In this document: piece by piece, positions 1-9,400 of the stretch
Position numbering within the stretch: the stretch's first letter is position 1
How the letters are laid out: each line of letters starts with the position of its first letter
DNA from: Mycobacterium sp. NAZ190054
GTDB lineage: Bacteria; Actinomycetota; Actinomycetes; Mycobacteriales; Mycobacteriaceae
Reading direction: 5' to 3'
Length of the DNA stretch: 50,919 bases
NCBI RefSeq assembly: GCF_001545925.1
Contig: NZ_LMVQ01000571.1
Span: forward strand, 1 to 50,919
The notes under the pieces: model-generated
The model's database searches: none
The model's input: the letters and a program-made list of their open reading frames with translations, nothing else
What the model was told of the DNA's origin: nothing
Position numbers and translations under genes: made by a program

Positions 1-17
1 GAGCTGGTGCTGTAACG

Positions 18-458
18 ATGCCGACGGTGCCGATGTTCCCGCTCGAGGTGGCGATGCTGCCGGGCGAGGAACTGCCGCTCCGGATCTTCGAACCGCGATA
101 CTCCGCGCTGGTGCAGGCGTGCCTGGCGGTCGAGGGCGTGTCGGGCACGGATTCCCAAGGCTTCGTGGGACATACGGCGCGTTGCGATCCGGAGAGCACA
201 CCGGCCGCGCTGATCAGGACCGCGCAGTCGCTGGCGATCATCTGTGAAACGTCGTCGGGGGACTACTACTACCGCGGGGAGCGGCTACGCGACGGCGCGA
301 ACCGGGAGATCCGCGGAGCGACGCGCTCCGGTGACGGGTTCACCGTGACCGGCTCGGACGGGGCCCGGTACGACATCCAGCCCGATCAGTTGACGATCTC
401 GAGCAACGGCAGGGTGGATTCGGCGGAGCCGGCGCTGGAGTACGGCGCGGCGGACTGA
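18..458 (+). CDS. Chimeric ORF: LON-domain N-terminus joined to a mycobacterial secreted-protein C-terminus
   Basis: Residues 1-37 read as the start of a stand-alone LON substrate-binding domain (PMFPLEVAMLPGEELPLRIF, then EPRYSAL). The usual continuation (RFGVVLI, GGGD) is absent. From about residue 45 the sequence instead resembles the C-terminal half of a mycobacterial exported protein family, with motifs such as IRTAQSLAIICET, DYYYRGERLRDGAN, YDIQPDQLTISSNG and SAEPALEYG. I infer a fusion made by an internal deletion, so LON function is unlikely. Bases 1-15 (gag ctg gtg ctg taa) could be the end of an upstream gene, leaving a 2-nt gap. The ORF converges on ponA2 with only 2 bases between their stops. 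Whether the fusion is expressed cannot be told from sequence. Confidence 0.6.
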   Translation: MPTVPMFPLEVAMLPGEELPLRIFEPRYSALVQACLAVEGVSGTDSQGFVGHTARCDPESTPAALIRTAQSLAIICETSSGDYYYRGERLRDGANREIRGATRSGDGFTVTGSDGARYDIQPDQLTISSNGRVDSAEPALEYGAAD

Positions 459-460
459 CC

Positions 461-2938
461 TCACGGTGGCGGCGGTGGTGGCGGTGGTGGTGCCGGCGGC
501 GGCGGAGGAGGAGGCGCCAACCAGGGCACCGTTATCGGGGGCAGCCCCGGGATCTGGATCACGTTGGGCGGCGGGGGAGGCGTCGGGCCCCCGGGCGGGG
601 GTGGCGGCGCGCTCGGTGGCGGCGGCGGCCGGTACACCACCGGAGGGATGCCGTTGCTGGTGATGATCGTGACGATCGACCCGGGAATCGTCCGTCCGCG
701 CGGCGACGTCCCCACCACCGCGCCCCTAGGGGAGTTGCTGTTGACCGCGGTCGGATCCGGGGCGACCTGAAAACCAGCTTCCACCAACTTGTTCCGTGCC
801 GCGTCGAGCTTCATCCCGGTGACGCTGGGCACTTCGCTGCCCGGTCCGCCGTCGACGTAGCGGGGCTCGGTGGGGGGCATCGCGATCGGCCCGAAGTCGT
901 TGGCGATGGGCTTCATCGCCTGATACCAGGTCAGGGCCGGTTCGGTGCCGCCGTAAAGGTCTCCGTCGCCGCACTTGCGCAGCGGGTACGAGCACAGCCC
1001 CGACGGGGACGGGGAGTCGTCGAAGATGTAGTTCGCGGCGGCGTACTGGTTGGTGAAACCGAGGAACGCCGACGACCGGTGCGACTCGGTGGTGCCGGTC
1101 TTGCCCGACATCGGCAGGTCCCATCCCACCGAACCCGCTGCGCCGGTGGCGGTTCCGCCGGTGTGGTCCTTACCGAGCGCGTTGGCCAGCGTGTTGGCCA
1201 GCCCCTCCGGGACCACCTGCTCGCAGGGCGGCGTCTGCAGGGGGACTTCGGCACCGTAGCGGTCGAAGACCTTGTCGATCGGACTCGGCGGGCACCACAC
1301 GCCGCCCGAGGCCAGCGTCGCCGCGACGTTGGTCAGCTCGAGCGCGTTGAGCTCGAACGGGCCCAGCGTGAAGGAGCCGATGTTCTGCCGCTTGATGAAG
1401 TCGGCGATGCTCTCGTTGCTCTCGGGGTCGTAGACCCGGGCGGTTCCGGGTTCGGCGTAGGACCGCAGCCCCAGTCGCACCGCCATGTCCACCGCGCGGG
1501 GGACCCCGATCTGGGAGATCAGCTTGGCGAACGCGGTGTTGGGGGATTTCGCCAGCGCGTCGGTGACGTTCATCTGGCCGGCGTACCCGGAGACGTTCCG
1601 CACGCACCAGGTCTTGCGGGGGCAGCTCCGGTCGGTGGTGTCGCCCAGGCCGGTGGCGCGGAACGTCTGGGGCACGTCGAGCTGGGTGCTGATGCCCATG
1701 CCCATCTCCATCGCCGCGGCGGTGGTGAAGATCTTGAAGATCGAGCCGGCGCCGTCGCCGACGAGGTCGTAGGGCTGCGGCTGCACGGTCTGCCCGGCGT
1801 TGAGATCCAGTCCGTAGCTGCGGTTGTCGGCCATGGCCACCACCCGGTGGGCGTCCTTGCCCGGCCGGATCACGCTCATCACGCTGGCCACCCCGGGGGT
1901 GGTGGGTTCGGCGTACTTGTCGACGGCGGTCTTGACGCTGGCCTGGATCTTGGGGTCCAGGGTGGTGCGGATCAGGTAGCCGTTGCGCGCCACATCCTCC
2001 ATGCTCAGGCCCGCGCGGGCCAGGTAGCGCATCGCATAGTCGCAGAAGAACCCGCGGTCGCCGGCGGCGATGCAGCCCTGCGGCAGCGGGTCGGGCCGCG
2101 GCAGCACACCGAGCGGCCGGGTCTTGGCGGCGCGCAGTTCGTCGGCGTGCTCGGGCAGGTTCTCGATCATGGTGTCGAGCACGACGTTGCGCCGGGACAG
2201 GGCGCCGTCCGGGTTGGTGTAGGGGTCGAGAAGGCTGGTCGACTGCACCATCCCGGCCAGCAGGGCCGCCTGCTGCCAGTTCAGATCGGCGGCGTCGATG
2301 CCGAAGTAGGTGCGTGCGGCGTCCTGCACGCCGAAGGCGCCGTTGCCGAAGGACACCAGGTTCAGGTAGCGGGCCAGCAGCTCGGTCTTGGGCAGCAACT
2401 TGTCCAGGGCCAGCGCCGCCCGGATCTCACGCAGCTTGCGGGCCGGCGTGACCGCGACCGCGGCGCGCCGCTCGGCGTCGGTCTCGGCTTTCACGAGCAG
2501 GTTGAAGTTCTTGACGTACTGCTGCTCCAGCGTCGACCCGCCTCGGGTGCTCTTGTCGCCGCGCAGGTAGCCGGCCAGTCCGGTCAGCGTGCCCTGCCAG
2601 TCGACGCCGTTGTGCTCAGTGAACCGTTTGTCCTCGATCGCGATGATGGCCAGCTTCATCGTGTCGGCGATCCGGTCGCTGGGCACCACCCAGCGGCGCT
2701 GCTCGTAGAGCCACGCGATGGGGTTGCCCGCGGCGTCCACCATGGTGGACACGATCGGCGCCTCACCCTTGAACAGATCCGCGGATTCCTCTGTGGCCGA
2801 GTCGGAGACGCGCATGACGGCCGTGCCGGCGCCACCGACGAACGGGAACATCAACGCGGCCAGCAGCAGGCCCGCGATCAGGACGCAGCCGGCAAGTTTG
2901 CCGGCGGCGATTGCCTGTGCCCGACGTCGGTCGTGCAT
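461..2938 (-). CDS. ponA2: PonA2-like bifunctional class A penicillin-binding protein (transglycosylase/transpeptidase, PASTA)
   Basis: It polymerises and cross-links peptidoglycan at the outer face of the membrane. A short cytoplasmic N-terminus precedes one membrane segment (residues 13-36). The GT51 glycosyltransferase domain has the catalytic Glu in IEDKRF (E102) and GGSTLEQQ (133-140). The transpeptidase domain has SIFK (S399-K402), SPN (465-467) and KTG (613-615), so all three active-site motifs are intact. One PASTA domain lies at about 693-760, followed by a long proline-rich tail (from about 765) ending in polyproline. The 825-aa length and the sequence match mycobacterial PonA2 closely. 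It is divergently transcribed from the SPFH gene, with 203 bp between the starts. In mycobacteria PonA2 acts beside PonA1 and matters in stress and stationary phase (family knowledge). Confidence 0.96.
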   Translation of the reverse strand: MHDRRRAQAIAAGKLAGCVLIAGLLLAALMFPFVGGAGTAVMRVSDSATEESADLFKGEAPIVSTMVDAAGNPIAWLYEQRRWVVPSDRIADTMKLAIIAIEDKRFTEHNGVDWQGTLTGLAGYLRGDKSTRGGSTLEQQYVKNFNLLVKAETDAERRAAVAVTPARKLREIRAALALDKLLPKTELLARYLNLVSFGNGAFGVQDAARTYFGIDAADLNWQQAALLAGMVQSTSLLDPYTNPDGALSRRNVVLDTMIENLPEHADELRAAKTRPLGVLPRPDPLPQGCIAAGDRGFFCDYAMRYLARAGLSMEDVARNGYLIRTTLDPKIQASVKTAVDKYAEPTTPGVASVMSVIRPGKDAHRVVAMADNRSYGLDLNAGQTVQPQPYDLVGDGAGSIFKIFTTAAAMEMGMGISTQLDVPQTFRATGLGDTTDRSCPRKTWCVRNVSGYAGQMNVTDALAKSPNTAFAKLISQIGVPRAVDMAVRLGLRSYAEPGTARVYDPESNESIADFIKRQNIGSFTLGPFELNALELTNVAATLASGGVWCPPSPIDKVFDRYGAEVPLQTPPCEQVVPEGLANTLANALGKDHTGGTATGAAGSVGWDLPMSGKTGTTESHRSSAFLGFTNQYAAANYIFDDSPSPSGLCSYPLRKCGDGDLYGGTEPALTWYQAMKPIANDFGPIAMPPTEPRYVDGGPGSEVPSVTGMKLDAARNKLVEAGFQVAPDPTAVNSNSPRGAVVGTSPRGRTIPGSIVTIITSNGIPPVVYRPPPPPSAPPPPPGGPTPPPPPNVIQIPGLPPITVPWLAPPPPPPPAPPPPPPPPP
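566..601 (+). other. Potential G-quadruplex in ponA2 template strand
   Basis: The plus strand has four G-runs of at least three separated by loops of 4, 7 and 5 nt (runs at 566-568, 573-577, 585-587, 593-595, with 597-601 as a spare). It arises from the proline codons of the ponA2 tail. The match to the G3+N1-7 rule is visible; folding in vivo is not shown. Confidence 0.4.
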
Positions 2939-3141
2939 GGCGCCAGCCTAGGGCGGTTGGCAAGCTCCGGTGACCGGTTCGGTGGTCTCGGTGCCGAAAA
3001 GCGTTGTGCGTGCCAGAATCGAGGCATGGACTCGGGCCCGCTGGGCCGGAGATCGGTCGGAGTGCCCCCGGACCTCGACGCGCGGACGGCGAGGTACGCC
3101 GTTCCGCGTGCCGGCGCCGCGTCGGGCGGGACGGAGACGCC

Positions 3142-4008
3142 ATGATCACCATCGCCGCCGTGGCCGGCGGGATCGCCCTGATACTGGCCTGGCTCGTCGG
3201 GGCCAACGTGCGCGTGATTCAACAGTTCGAGCGGGGCGTGGTGTACCGGTTCGGGCAGGTGCAGCCCCGGGTGCGGCAGCCCGGGCTGACTCTGCTGGTG
3301 CCGGTCGCCGACCGGCTGCAGAAGGTGAACGTGCAGATCATCACGATGCCGGTGCCCGCCCAGGACGGCATCACCCGCGACAACGTGACCGTGCGGGTGG
3401 ACGCGGTCATCTACTTCAAGGTGGCCGATCCGGTGCGCGCGGCCGTCGACGTGCAGGACTACATGTCGGCGGTCGGGCAGGTCGCGCAGACCTCGCTGCG
3501 GTCGATCATCGGCAAGAGCAACCTCGATGACCTGCTGTCCAACCGGGAGCACCTCAACGAGGGGCTGGAGCTGATGATCGACAGCCCCGCGCTGGGCTGG
3601 GGCATCCACATCGACCGTGTCGAGATCAAGGACGTGGTGCTGCCCGACTCGATGAAGCGGTCGATCGCCCGTCAGGCGGAGGCCGAGCGGGAGCGACGGG
3701 CCAGGATCATCACCGCCGACGGCGAACTGCAGGCCTCGCAGAAGCTGGCGTTGGCGGCCGAGGTGATGTCCGAGCAGCCCGCCGCCCTGCAGCTGCGGCT
3801 GTTGCAGACCGTCGTCGAGGTGGCGGCGGAGAAGAACTCGACGCTGGTGTTGCCGTTCCCGGTCGAACTGCTGCGGTTCCTGGAGCGCTCGACACCGCAA
3901 GGGGCCGGGGTCTCGGCCGAGGCCGATGAGGAGACGACGCGCGCGCTCACGGCGAAGATCGCCGACGGCATCGGCCTGCTGCGGCTCGAGGAGCCCGCGA
4001 CCGGGTAA
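3142..4008 (+). CDS. SPFH/band-7 (stomatin/slipin-like) membrane protein
   Basis: A 288-aa slipin-type protein that probably assembles as an oligomeric scaffold on the inner face of the membrane. An N-terminal hydrophobic segment (MITIAAVAGGIALILAWLVG) is followed directly by the band-7 fold, with stomatin hallmarks EQFERGVVYRFG-type, PGLTLLVPVADRL, DGITRDNVTVRVDAVIYFKV, QTSLRSIIGK, LDDLLSNRE and GWGIHIDRVEIKD. A coiled-coil-prone stretch follows (ARQAEAERERRARIITADGE). I chose the ATG at 3142, preceded by GGAG, because the membrane anchor begins there; a longer in-frame start at 3004 would add 46 arginine-rich residues not typical of the family. No NfeD partner gene is seen; the next gene encodes a DUF1206 protein. 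Confidence 0.9.
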   Translation: MITIAAVAGGIALILAWLVGANVRVIQQFERGVVYRFGQVQPRVRQPGLTLLVPVADRLQKVNVQIITMPVPAQDGITRDNVTVRVDAVIYFKVADPVRAAVDVQDYMSAVGQVAQTSLRSIIGKSNLDDLLSNREHLNEGLELMIDSPALGWGIHIDRVEIKDVVLPDSMKRSIARQAEAERERRARIITADGELQASQKLALAAEVMSEQPAALQLRLLQTVVEVAAEKNSTLVLPFPVELLRFLERSTPQGAGVSAEADEETTRALTAKIADGIGLLRLEEPATG

Positions 4009-4029
4009 CGGCTCGGGTTCTGCTGTCTG

Positions 4030-4046
4030 CCGCCCAGTTTCGGCGG
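4030..4046 (+). terminator. Weak hairpin after the SPFH gene
   Basis: CCGCC (4030-4034) can pair with GGCGG (4042-4046) across a 7-nt loop, 21 nt past the stop. There is no U-tract, so termination is only a possibility. Confidence 0.2.
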
Positions 4047-4100
4047 TGTGTGCGCCGGGTAGCCGGTTGCGGTGTTGCAGCAGGGCCCGGTCACCGGCGC

Positions 4101-4910
4101 ATGAGCTTCAAGGGCGCGGTCAACCAAGCCACCGAGAGCCGCACCGTGGAGTGGATCGCGCGCGCCGGTTATCCCGTCAGCGGGCTGCTGCATCTGCTCA
4201 TCGCCTACATCATCGTGCGGATCGCGTTCGGCTTCAGCGGCGAGGCCGACCAGACCGGGGCGCTGGCGACGCTGGCCGCCCAGCGGGGCGGCGTGCTGTC
4301 GCTGTGGGTGGTCGCGCTGGGGCTGGTTGCGCTGGCGCTGTGGCGGTTGGCCGAGACGGTGCTGGGCCTGCATCCGGGTGAATGCACCGACGCGCACCGG
4401 CGGGATTCGCCGCTCGTCAACCGGCTCAAGGCTTTCGGCCTGGCGCTGGTGTATCTGGCGCTGGCGTTCGCGGCCGCGCAGTTCGCGCTGGGGGTCGGCC
4501 GGCTGGGCAGCGAGCGGGCCCAAGGTCTGAGCATGCGGTTGATGCAGTCCGACGGCGGCAAGGCCGTCCTGGTCGCCGTGGGGGTGGCGGTCGCCGCGGC
4601 CGGGGCGTACCTCGTGTACAAGGGTGCGTCCAGGAAGTTCCTGGGGGATCTCATCGTGCCGGGTGGGCGGCTGATCACGGTGCTGGGGGTGTGCGGCCAT
4701 GTCGCCGAGGGCGTGGTGTTGTTCGCCGCGGGGGTGTCGGTGATCGGGGCGTCGTTCCTGCAGGACCCGACGCGCGCGACAGGTCTGGACGCCGCGGTCC
4801 AGGCGCTCGGCCGGGCGCAGTTCGGGCAGGTGATCTTGATTGTCGCCGCAACGGGTTTCGCAGCCTACGGGCTGTACAGCTTCGCGTTGACGCGGTACTC
4901 GCGGATGTGA
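4101..4910 (+). CDS. DUF1206 integral membrane protein
   Basis: The 269-aa product has about six hydrophobic segments arranged as three similar two-helix units, the layout of DUF1206. Each unit carries a recognisable core: WIARAGYPVSGLLHLLIAYI near residue 14, then VNRLKAFGLALVYLALAFAA, then LITVLGVCGHVAEGVVLFAAG. The YP...G..HL pattern of the first unit is typical. I chose the ATG at 4101 over an in-frame GTG at 4050, because the extra 17 residues (MRRVAGCGVAAGPGHRR) do not resemble the family. DUF1206 proteins are common in actinobacteria and have no established function. It may share a transcript with the SPFH gene 92 bp upstream. Confidence 0.88.
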   Translation: MSFKGAVNQATESRTVEWIARAGYPVSGLLHLLIAYIIVRIAFGFSGEADQTGALATLAAQRGGVLSLWVVALGLVALALWRLAETVLGLHPGECTDAHRRDSPLVNRLKAFGLALVYLALAFAAAQFALGVGRLGSERAQGLSMRLMQSDGGKAVLVAVGVAVAAAGAYLVYKGASRKFLGDLIVPGGRLITVLGVCGHVAEGVVLFAAGVSVIGASFLQDPTRATGLDAAVQALGRAQFGQVILIVAATGFAAYGLYSFALTRYSRM

Positions 4911-4948
4911 CCGGGTGCGTCCAGCCGGCGGTCGCCGGGCCGGGTCGA

Positions 4949-4987
4949 TTTGCTGGTATAGCCGCGGCGCGGTTTCCGGCCAGCAAA
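4949..4987 (+). terminator. Inverted repeat downstream of the DUF1206 gene
   Basis: TTTGCTGG (4949-4956) is matched by CCAGCAAA (4980-4987), a perfect 8-bp stem around a 23-nt GC-rich loop, 38 nt past the DUF1206 stop. It could be a terminator or a regulator site ahead of the next ORF. The rest of 4911-5032 shows nothing else recognisable. Confidence 0.3.
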
Positions 4988-5032
4988 CCGCTGACGAACT
5001 GACCTTGTGGTACGTAACACCGTCGATGCCCT

Positions 5033-5614
5033 GTGCTGGAGCCGAATCGGCGTAGTAATGGCCAGAGGTTGTTTCGCGCGGGTGCGGTTACCGGGGAGCA
5101 ACTGGCCAACCCCTTCTCCAGGGACAACCCGAGGGGCGTTCCCGCGCTGTTCGACCAGGCAATGCAGAAGATCCGGGGGAGGGACCTGAAGAACGGGTTC
5201 CTCGGCCTGTTCAATGCCTTCGTCGGCCCGGTGATCCCGATCGTCACCACCGCGCTGCGGCCGATTCAGACGGTCATCACCAACACCTTCCAGGACATGC
5301 TCAACGTGGCGCAGCAGGTCGCCAACGTCGTTGCGGCCGTGGCGTTGGTCGTGACCTCACCGGTGGCCATCACGCTGCAGGCCCTCGGCGCTGTCGCCGA
5401 CGACTTCCTCGATGCGGTGAAGACGGGCGATCTGGCCGGAGCCGCATGCGCGGTGCTCGGCGCGCCGGCCGTGGTCATCGACGTGTTCGTCAACGGCTAC
5501 GGCACCAATGGCGGTCTGCTGAGCGAGACCCGCGGCCTGTTCTCGACGCTGCTGAACGTGCGCGACGCGATCGCGAACGTGCTGCGGCCGGTGCCGGTTC
5601 CGACGCCACGGTAG
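5033..5614 (+). CDS. Fragment of a mycobacterial surface/PE-PPE-tail-type protein, function unknown
   Basis: Residues from about 48 onward form an alanine/valine-rich, mostly helical sequence (GLFNAFVGPVIPIVTTALRP, NTFQDMLNVAQQVANVVAA, then NGYGTNGGLLSETRGLF). It resembles C-terminal regions of large mycobacterial surface-exposed or PE/PPE-like proteins. The first 40 residues (from the GTG at 5033) look unlike this and no signal peptide is seen, so the ORF may be a truncated 3' remnant. A Met before QKIRGRD (residue 44) is an alternative start. I do not recognise a precise family; this is moderate-confidence coding with an unknown role. Confidence 0.5.
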   Translation: MLEPNRRSNGQRLFRAGAVTGEQLANPFSRDNPRGVPALFDQAMQKIRGRDLKNGFLGLFNAFVGPVIPIVTTALRPIQTVITNTFQDMLNVAQQVANVVAAVALVVTSPVAITLQALGAVADDFLDAVKTGDLAGAACAVLGAPAVVIDVFVNGYGTNGGLLSETRGLFSTLLNVRDAIANVLRPVPVPTPR

Positions 5615-6405
5615 CGGTGGCCGATGCGACGGTGAGCAGTGGAGACGCTGTCGATGACCGGCGAGGAGACGCCCGCCGGTGTCGACACCGTCGCCACGCA
5701 GACCTTGTCGGCGTCGACCAGCGAAGACGCGTGAGGCCGGCGTGAGGGTACGGTTCGGCGAGCTGACGGGCATCCGTAGGGTGTCCCGAGAGAGTGGTCA
5801 CCCGGAATTGAAGTTGACTCACGTTGGTTCGGAGTATGGGCACATCCGACGAGCATCACGGCGCACGCGATGAGCACGACTCCGCCGAGGGCCTCGAGCA
5901 CGAGAACCGACGGTGCGCTGCGGTGGAGAACCGAGTCCTTTGGGCTGCGGGTTCACCCGAACGTTGACCTGCTGGTCGGCCGGTGTAGCGGCTTGTCTGG
6001 GCGGACGGTCGACTCCGCCGAGGCCCATGCCACGAAGCCGAGGGGAGTTAGCAAGCGGCACGGCTGCCGACGTAGGACTGGCCGTTGATCTGGTAGCGGT
6101 AGTCCAAGGCGTAACGCTTCACGTTGGCGCCCGCATGCCCACCGTCGGCTGGGTATGAGCGCCGACAACCCCTGGACGAGAGCATCGTGCCGGGGACTTA
6201 CTGCCATGATGCCGACCGGACCAGCTGCAAGAACGCCGGCAGTCCGCGGAACAACAGGAATGCGCCGTAAAAGGAATGCGCGAACAGGGAAGTGCTGACA
6301 CAGCAAAATGTGAAAGCTATCTAATCGTGGGCGCCATCCTGCATAATGCGACTAAATTGACGTTGGAGCCAGTCTCGATCCTGTGGGTGGCACATCTCGC
6401 GGGAC
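5615..6405. other. Gene-poor, decayed region left of the defence island
   Basis: No intact gene is seen in these 790 bases. Minus-strand frames hold scraps: a hydrophobic stretch ending in a lipobox-like VGC (about 5,820-5,910) and a DUF3592-like end at 6048-6137. GC falls noticeably after about 6,200, consistent with the edge of horizontally acquired DNA. No tRNA, integrase or clear attachment repeat was recognised. Confidence 0.5.
6048..6137 (-). pseudogene. C-terminal scrap of a DUF3592-like protein
   Basis: Read from 6137 down, the minus strand gives HAGANVKRYALDYRYQINGQ followed by SYVGSRAAC and a stop. The YRY.INGQ.Y.GSR pattern is the signature of the DUF3592 repeat of membrane-associated proteins. 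Upstream the frame does not continue as a recognisable domain, so this is a truncated remnant. The homology is short and rests on one motif. Confidence 0.45.
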
Positions 6406-6411
6406 TAGCAT
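6406..6411 (+). promoter_or_regulatory. Leaderless-type -10 box of the SF1 helicase gene
   Basis: TAGCAT fits the mycobacterial -10 consensus TANNNT and ends 6 nt before the ATG at 6418. No Shine-Dalgarno sequence is visible, so the mRNA probably starts at the A of the start codon. Confidence 0.5.
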
Positions 6412-6417
6412 GTATAG

Positions 6418-9400
6418 ATGGTGGGGGAAGCGGCGACTTTGTTCGACAATAGCTCTGACGGTACGGATTTGGTCCGTAAGGCGGTCAACCTCTTCACGTT
6501 TCTGGGCAGCACGCAGAAACTACTCATCAAGCCGGTCCACACGGTGGACAAGTTCGAGCGGGTGATGTGGTTCGCCGACCTGCCCGACCACCCGGCTGTC
6601 CGGTCGGCACACCGAACCGCAAACCTGGAACCGGAGAGCCCTCTCCTCGAACTGGACAGGGTGGTGAAGCTGGATCCGCCGCCCACTCCCATTGACCTTG
6701 AGCTTTGGGTTGAAGGCCCAATCGACGACCTCGACCAGGAGCCGACGCTTCGCGAGGCCATCTATGTGGGTGAGTCTGAGCCCGAACAACTCGAGGCTGT
6801 CGAAACGGACGACGGCGAAGACACCGAAGGCCGGCGGATCGAACTGGCTGACGTTCCCGAGGTGACCGCCGCCTTTGAGGAGTGGATGACCGATTGGCGA
6901 CTGTGGGCGGAACGTGAGCGCCGCGACAGTGTGGTCCGGAATATCTACAAGGACCTGTTCACTGTCCACCTCACGTCCACCGACCACAGTGAGGAATACG
7001 AGCTCGTTCTCGGCGTGGGCTGCCTGACGTGGCGGCCTGATGACCACGAGCAGGTGCAACGGCACATCGCGACGGCCCCAGTCACGGTCCGGTTCGACGA
7101 GAACAGCGGCACGTTGACCGTCCTGCCGGTGCCGTCACCCGAGAACGTGTCGATCGAGCTCGACATGCTCGACCCGGCCCTGATTCCGAGCCCGGCGAAG
7201 ATCGACGAGATCCGCCAGCTGGCGGCGGAGTTCGACGGCCACCTTCTCGATCGACCGGCCATCGGTGACGTCTGTCGGCGCCTTACGCACCGGCTCGATG
7301 CCGCCGCCGAATATGACGAGGATGCGCTGTGGCCGGCGACAGGAACGGCGCCCCGCGGCGCCTTCGCGCCGGCCCTCATCCTGCGGCGCCGCACCAACCG
7401 CGGCCTGGTGCAAATTTACGAGCAGATCGCGCGGCAGATCCAGGACACCCAGGAGATCCCCAGCGGCGTCCTGCCCTTGATCGACCCGGACCGGCAACCG
7501 GAGTCGGACGGCGAGCCCACACCCGGCGCTGTGGTGACGGTCGATGAGGAGGACTTCCTCCCGCTACCGGTCAACGAGGCACAGCGCCGGATCATTGAAC
7601 GCGTCGACCACACCGCGCAGACCGTGGTGCAAGGCCCGCCCGGTACGGGCAAGACCCACACCGCCGCGGCGCTGGTCTCACATCTCCTGGCCCAAGGCAA
7701 ACGCGTATTGATCACGGCACAGACCGACCGTGCGTTGCACGAGGTCCGGGGCAAGCTGCCGCGCGAGATCCGCTCGCTGGCGGTATCCGTCATCGGCCAA
7801 TCGCGCTCCGACATGGCGGACCTGCGTACCGCGGTCGACAGCATCTCCCAGCGCGCCGACGAGTTCGACCCGGACGAGTCTCGGCAGGCCATCGACCGCC
7901 ACCTCGCCAAAATCGACGAACTGCGGCGGCGGCGTGCCGCGACCTATGACAGGTTGATCGCGATTCGCCGGCAGGAGGTGGAAGCCCGCACCGACGGTCC
8001 CGAAGAGGGCACCCTGGCCGCGATTGCCTACCGGCACCTTCAACAAGAATCACAATTCTCCTGGATCCGTGAGTTCGCAGTGGATCCGAACGGTGAAGGC
8101 GCCAGCGTCTCGTCCGAGGAGATCGTGTGGTGGCGTGACGTGCTGCTGAACGAGGACGTGATGGGCAACGAAACCGAGGCGACGCGCCGGCTGCCCGCCT
8201 TGGACTCGGTGGTGCAGCCGCAGGAGTTCGCCGCTCTCGTCGCCGCCGAACGGCAGGCGATCGCCGAGAAGGAGCGGTTCGACAACCTGTTGTCGCACCA
8301 GTCATTCGATTTCGTCAGGTCGCTTGCACCGAATGTCCGCGAGGAACTGCGCTCCAGAGTCTCTGAGCTGGCAGAACGTGCCAGCGCGCTCGAGCGCCGG
8401 GAAGAAGCCTGGATGAACGAAGCGCTGCACGACGTCCGCAGCGGCCGGCATCAAATCTGGCTGGCGCGGTCCGCACAGATCAAATCCCTGGCCGACCAGG
8501 TCGAGGCGCTGATCTCGCGGATCGGGCCGACCACGTCGGTAGTGGTGGCTACCGGTGATCCGGAAGTGCATCAACAGGTCGCGAAATCCCTCCTGGCGCA
8601 TCTCGATTCGGGCGGAAAGATCAAAACGCTACCCGACGGCTCACCGAAAATCGGCGCGCTCAGCCCTAAGACGATCAAGCTGGCAGAGCCGTTCTTCGCC
8701 AGCGTGAAGATCAACGGGTTGCCGGCAGTCGCCAAAGAGCAGCTCATGGCGTTCGTCAACTGGGTCGAGGCCAGTCGAACCATCACGGCGATGGATCACG
8801 CATGGCCGTCGTCCGTCCATATCCCCGAGGAGGACACGCTGGCCGAGGAGCTGCACTGGCACCGCACCGAGGTGGCGCAGCTCGACAAAGTCCTCGCACT
8901 CGGCGAGCAACTCGACGTCGAGCGGTCCTGGTTCCAAGCCAACGACCTGCCGGTACCGGACTGGAACAACCTCGATGAGATCCGACGCTACGCCGAACTT
9001 GTCGAGGCAGCGGCCGCCGCAGATGGCGCAATGAATGCGTCAGCACCGATCGAGGCGCTGGCCGAGTACCTAGACGCGGAGGCCAGGTGGCCCGATCCGC
9101 CGCAGATCGTCCACTCGCTGATCGAGGCGGTGGTCAGCCGCAACACGGACGCGTACACAGCGGCCCGCGAGCGGCTCGTCCACCTGCATGGGATCGCAGG
9201 CAGCGTGGCTGAGCGCGACCGAATCCGAGGACGGCTGGAAGCGTCCGCGCCGCGTCTCGCGGCGGCGATCATCGCCGATCCTGCCTCGCCGGAATGGGCG
9301 GATCGGCTGCCGTCGTATGGCGATGCGTGGAACTGGGAAATGACGGGCCGGTGGATCATGGCTCAGGAGGTCGAGGATGCTAACGCGCTCAAGGTCCAAC

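Noticed and set aside
1079..3145. 688-aa plus-strand open frame opposite ponA2
   Set aside because: It is the antisense shadow of ponA2, rich in Gly, Val, His and Gln from reversed high-GC codons, with no domain.
5497..5901. Minus-strand lipoprotein-like ORF (LIACAVMLVGCAHTPN)
   Set aside because: The lipobox resemblance is confined to the first 25 residues; the rest is arginine/serine-rich shadow of the gene on the other strand.
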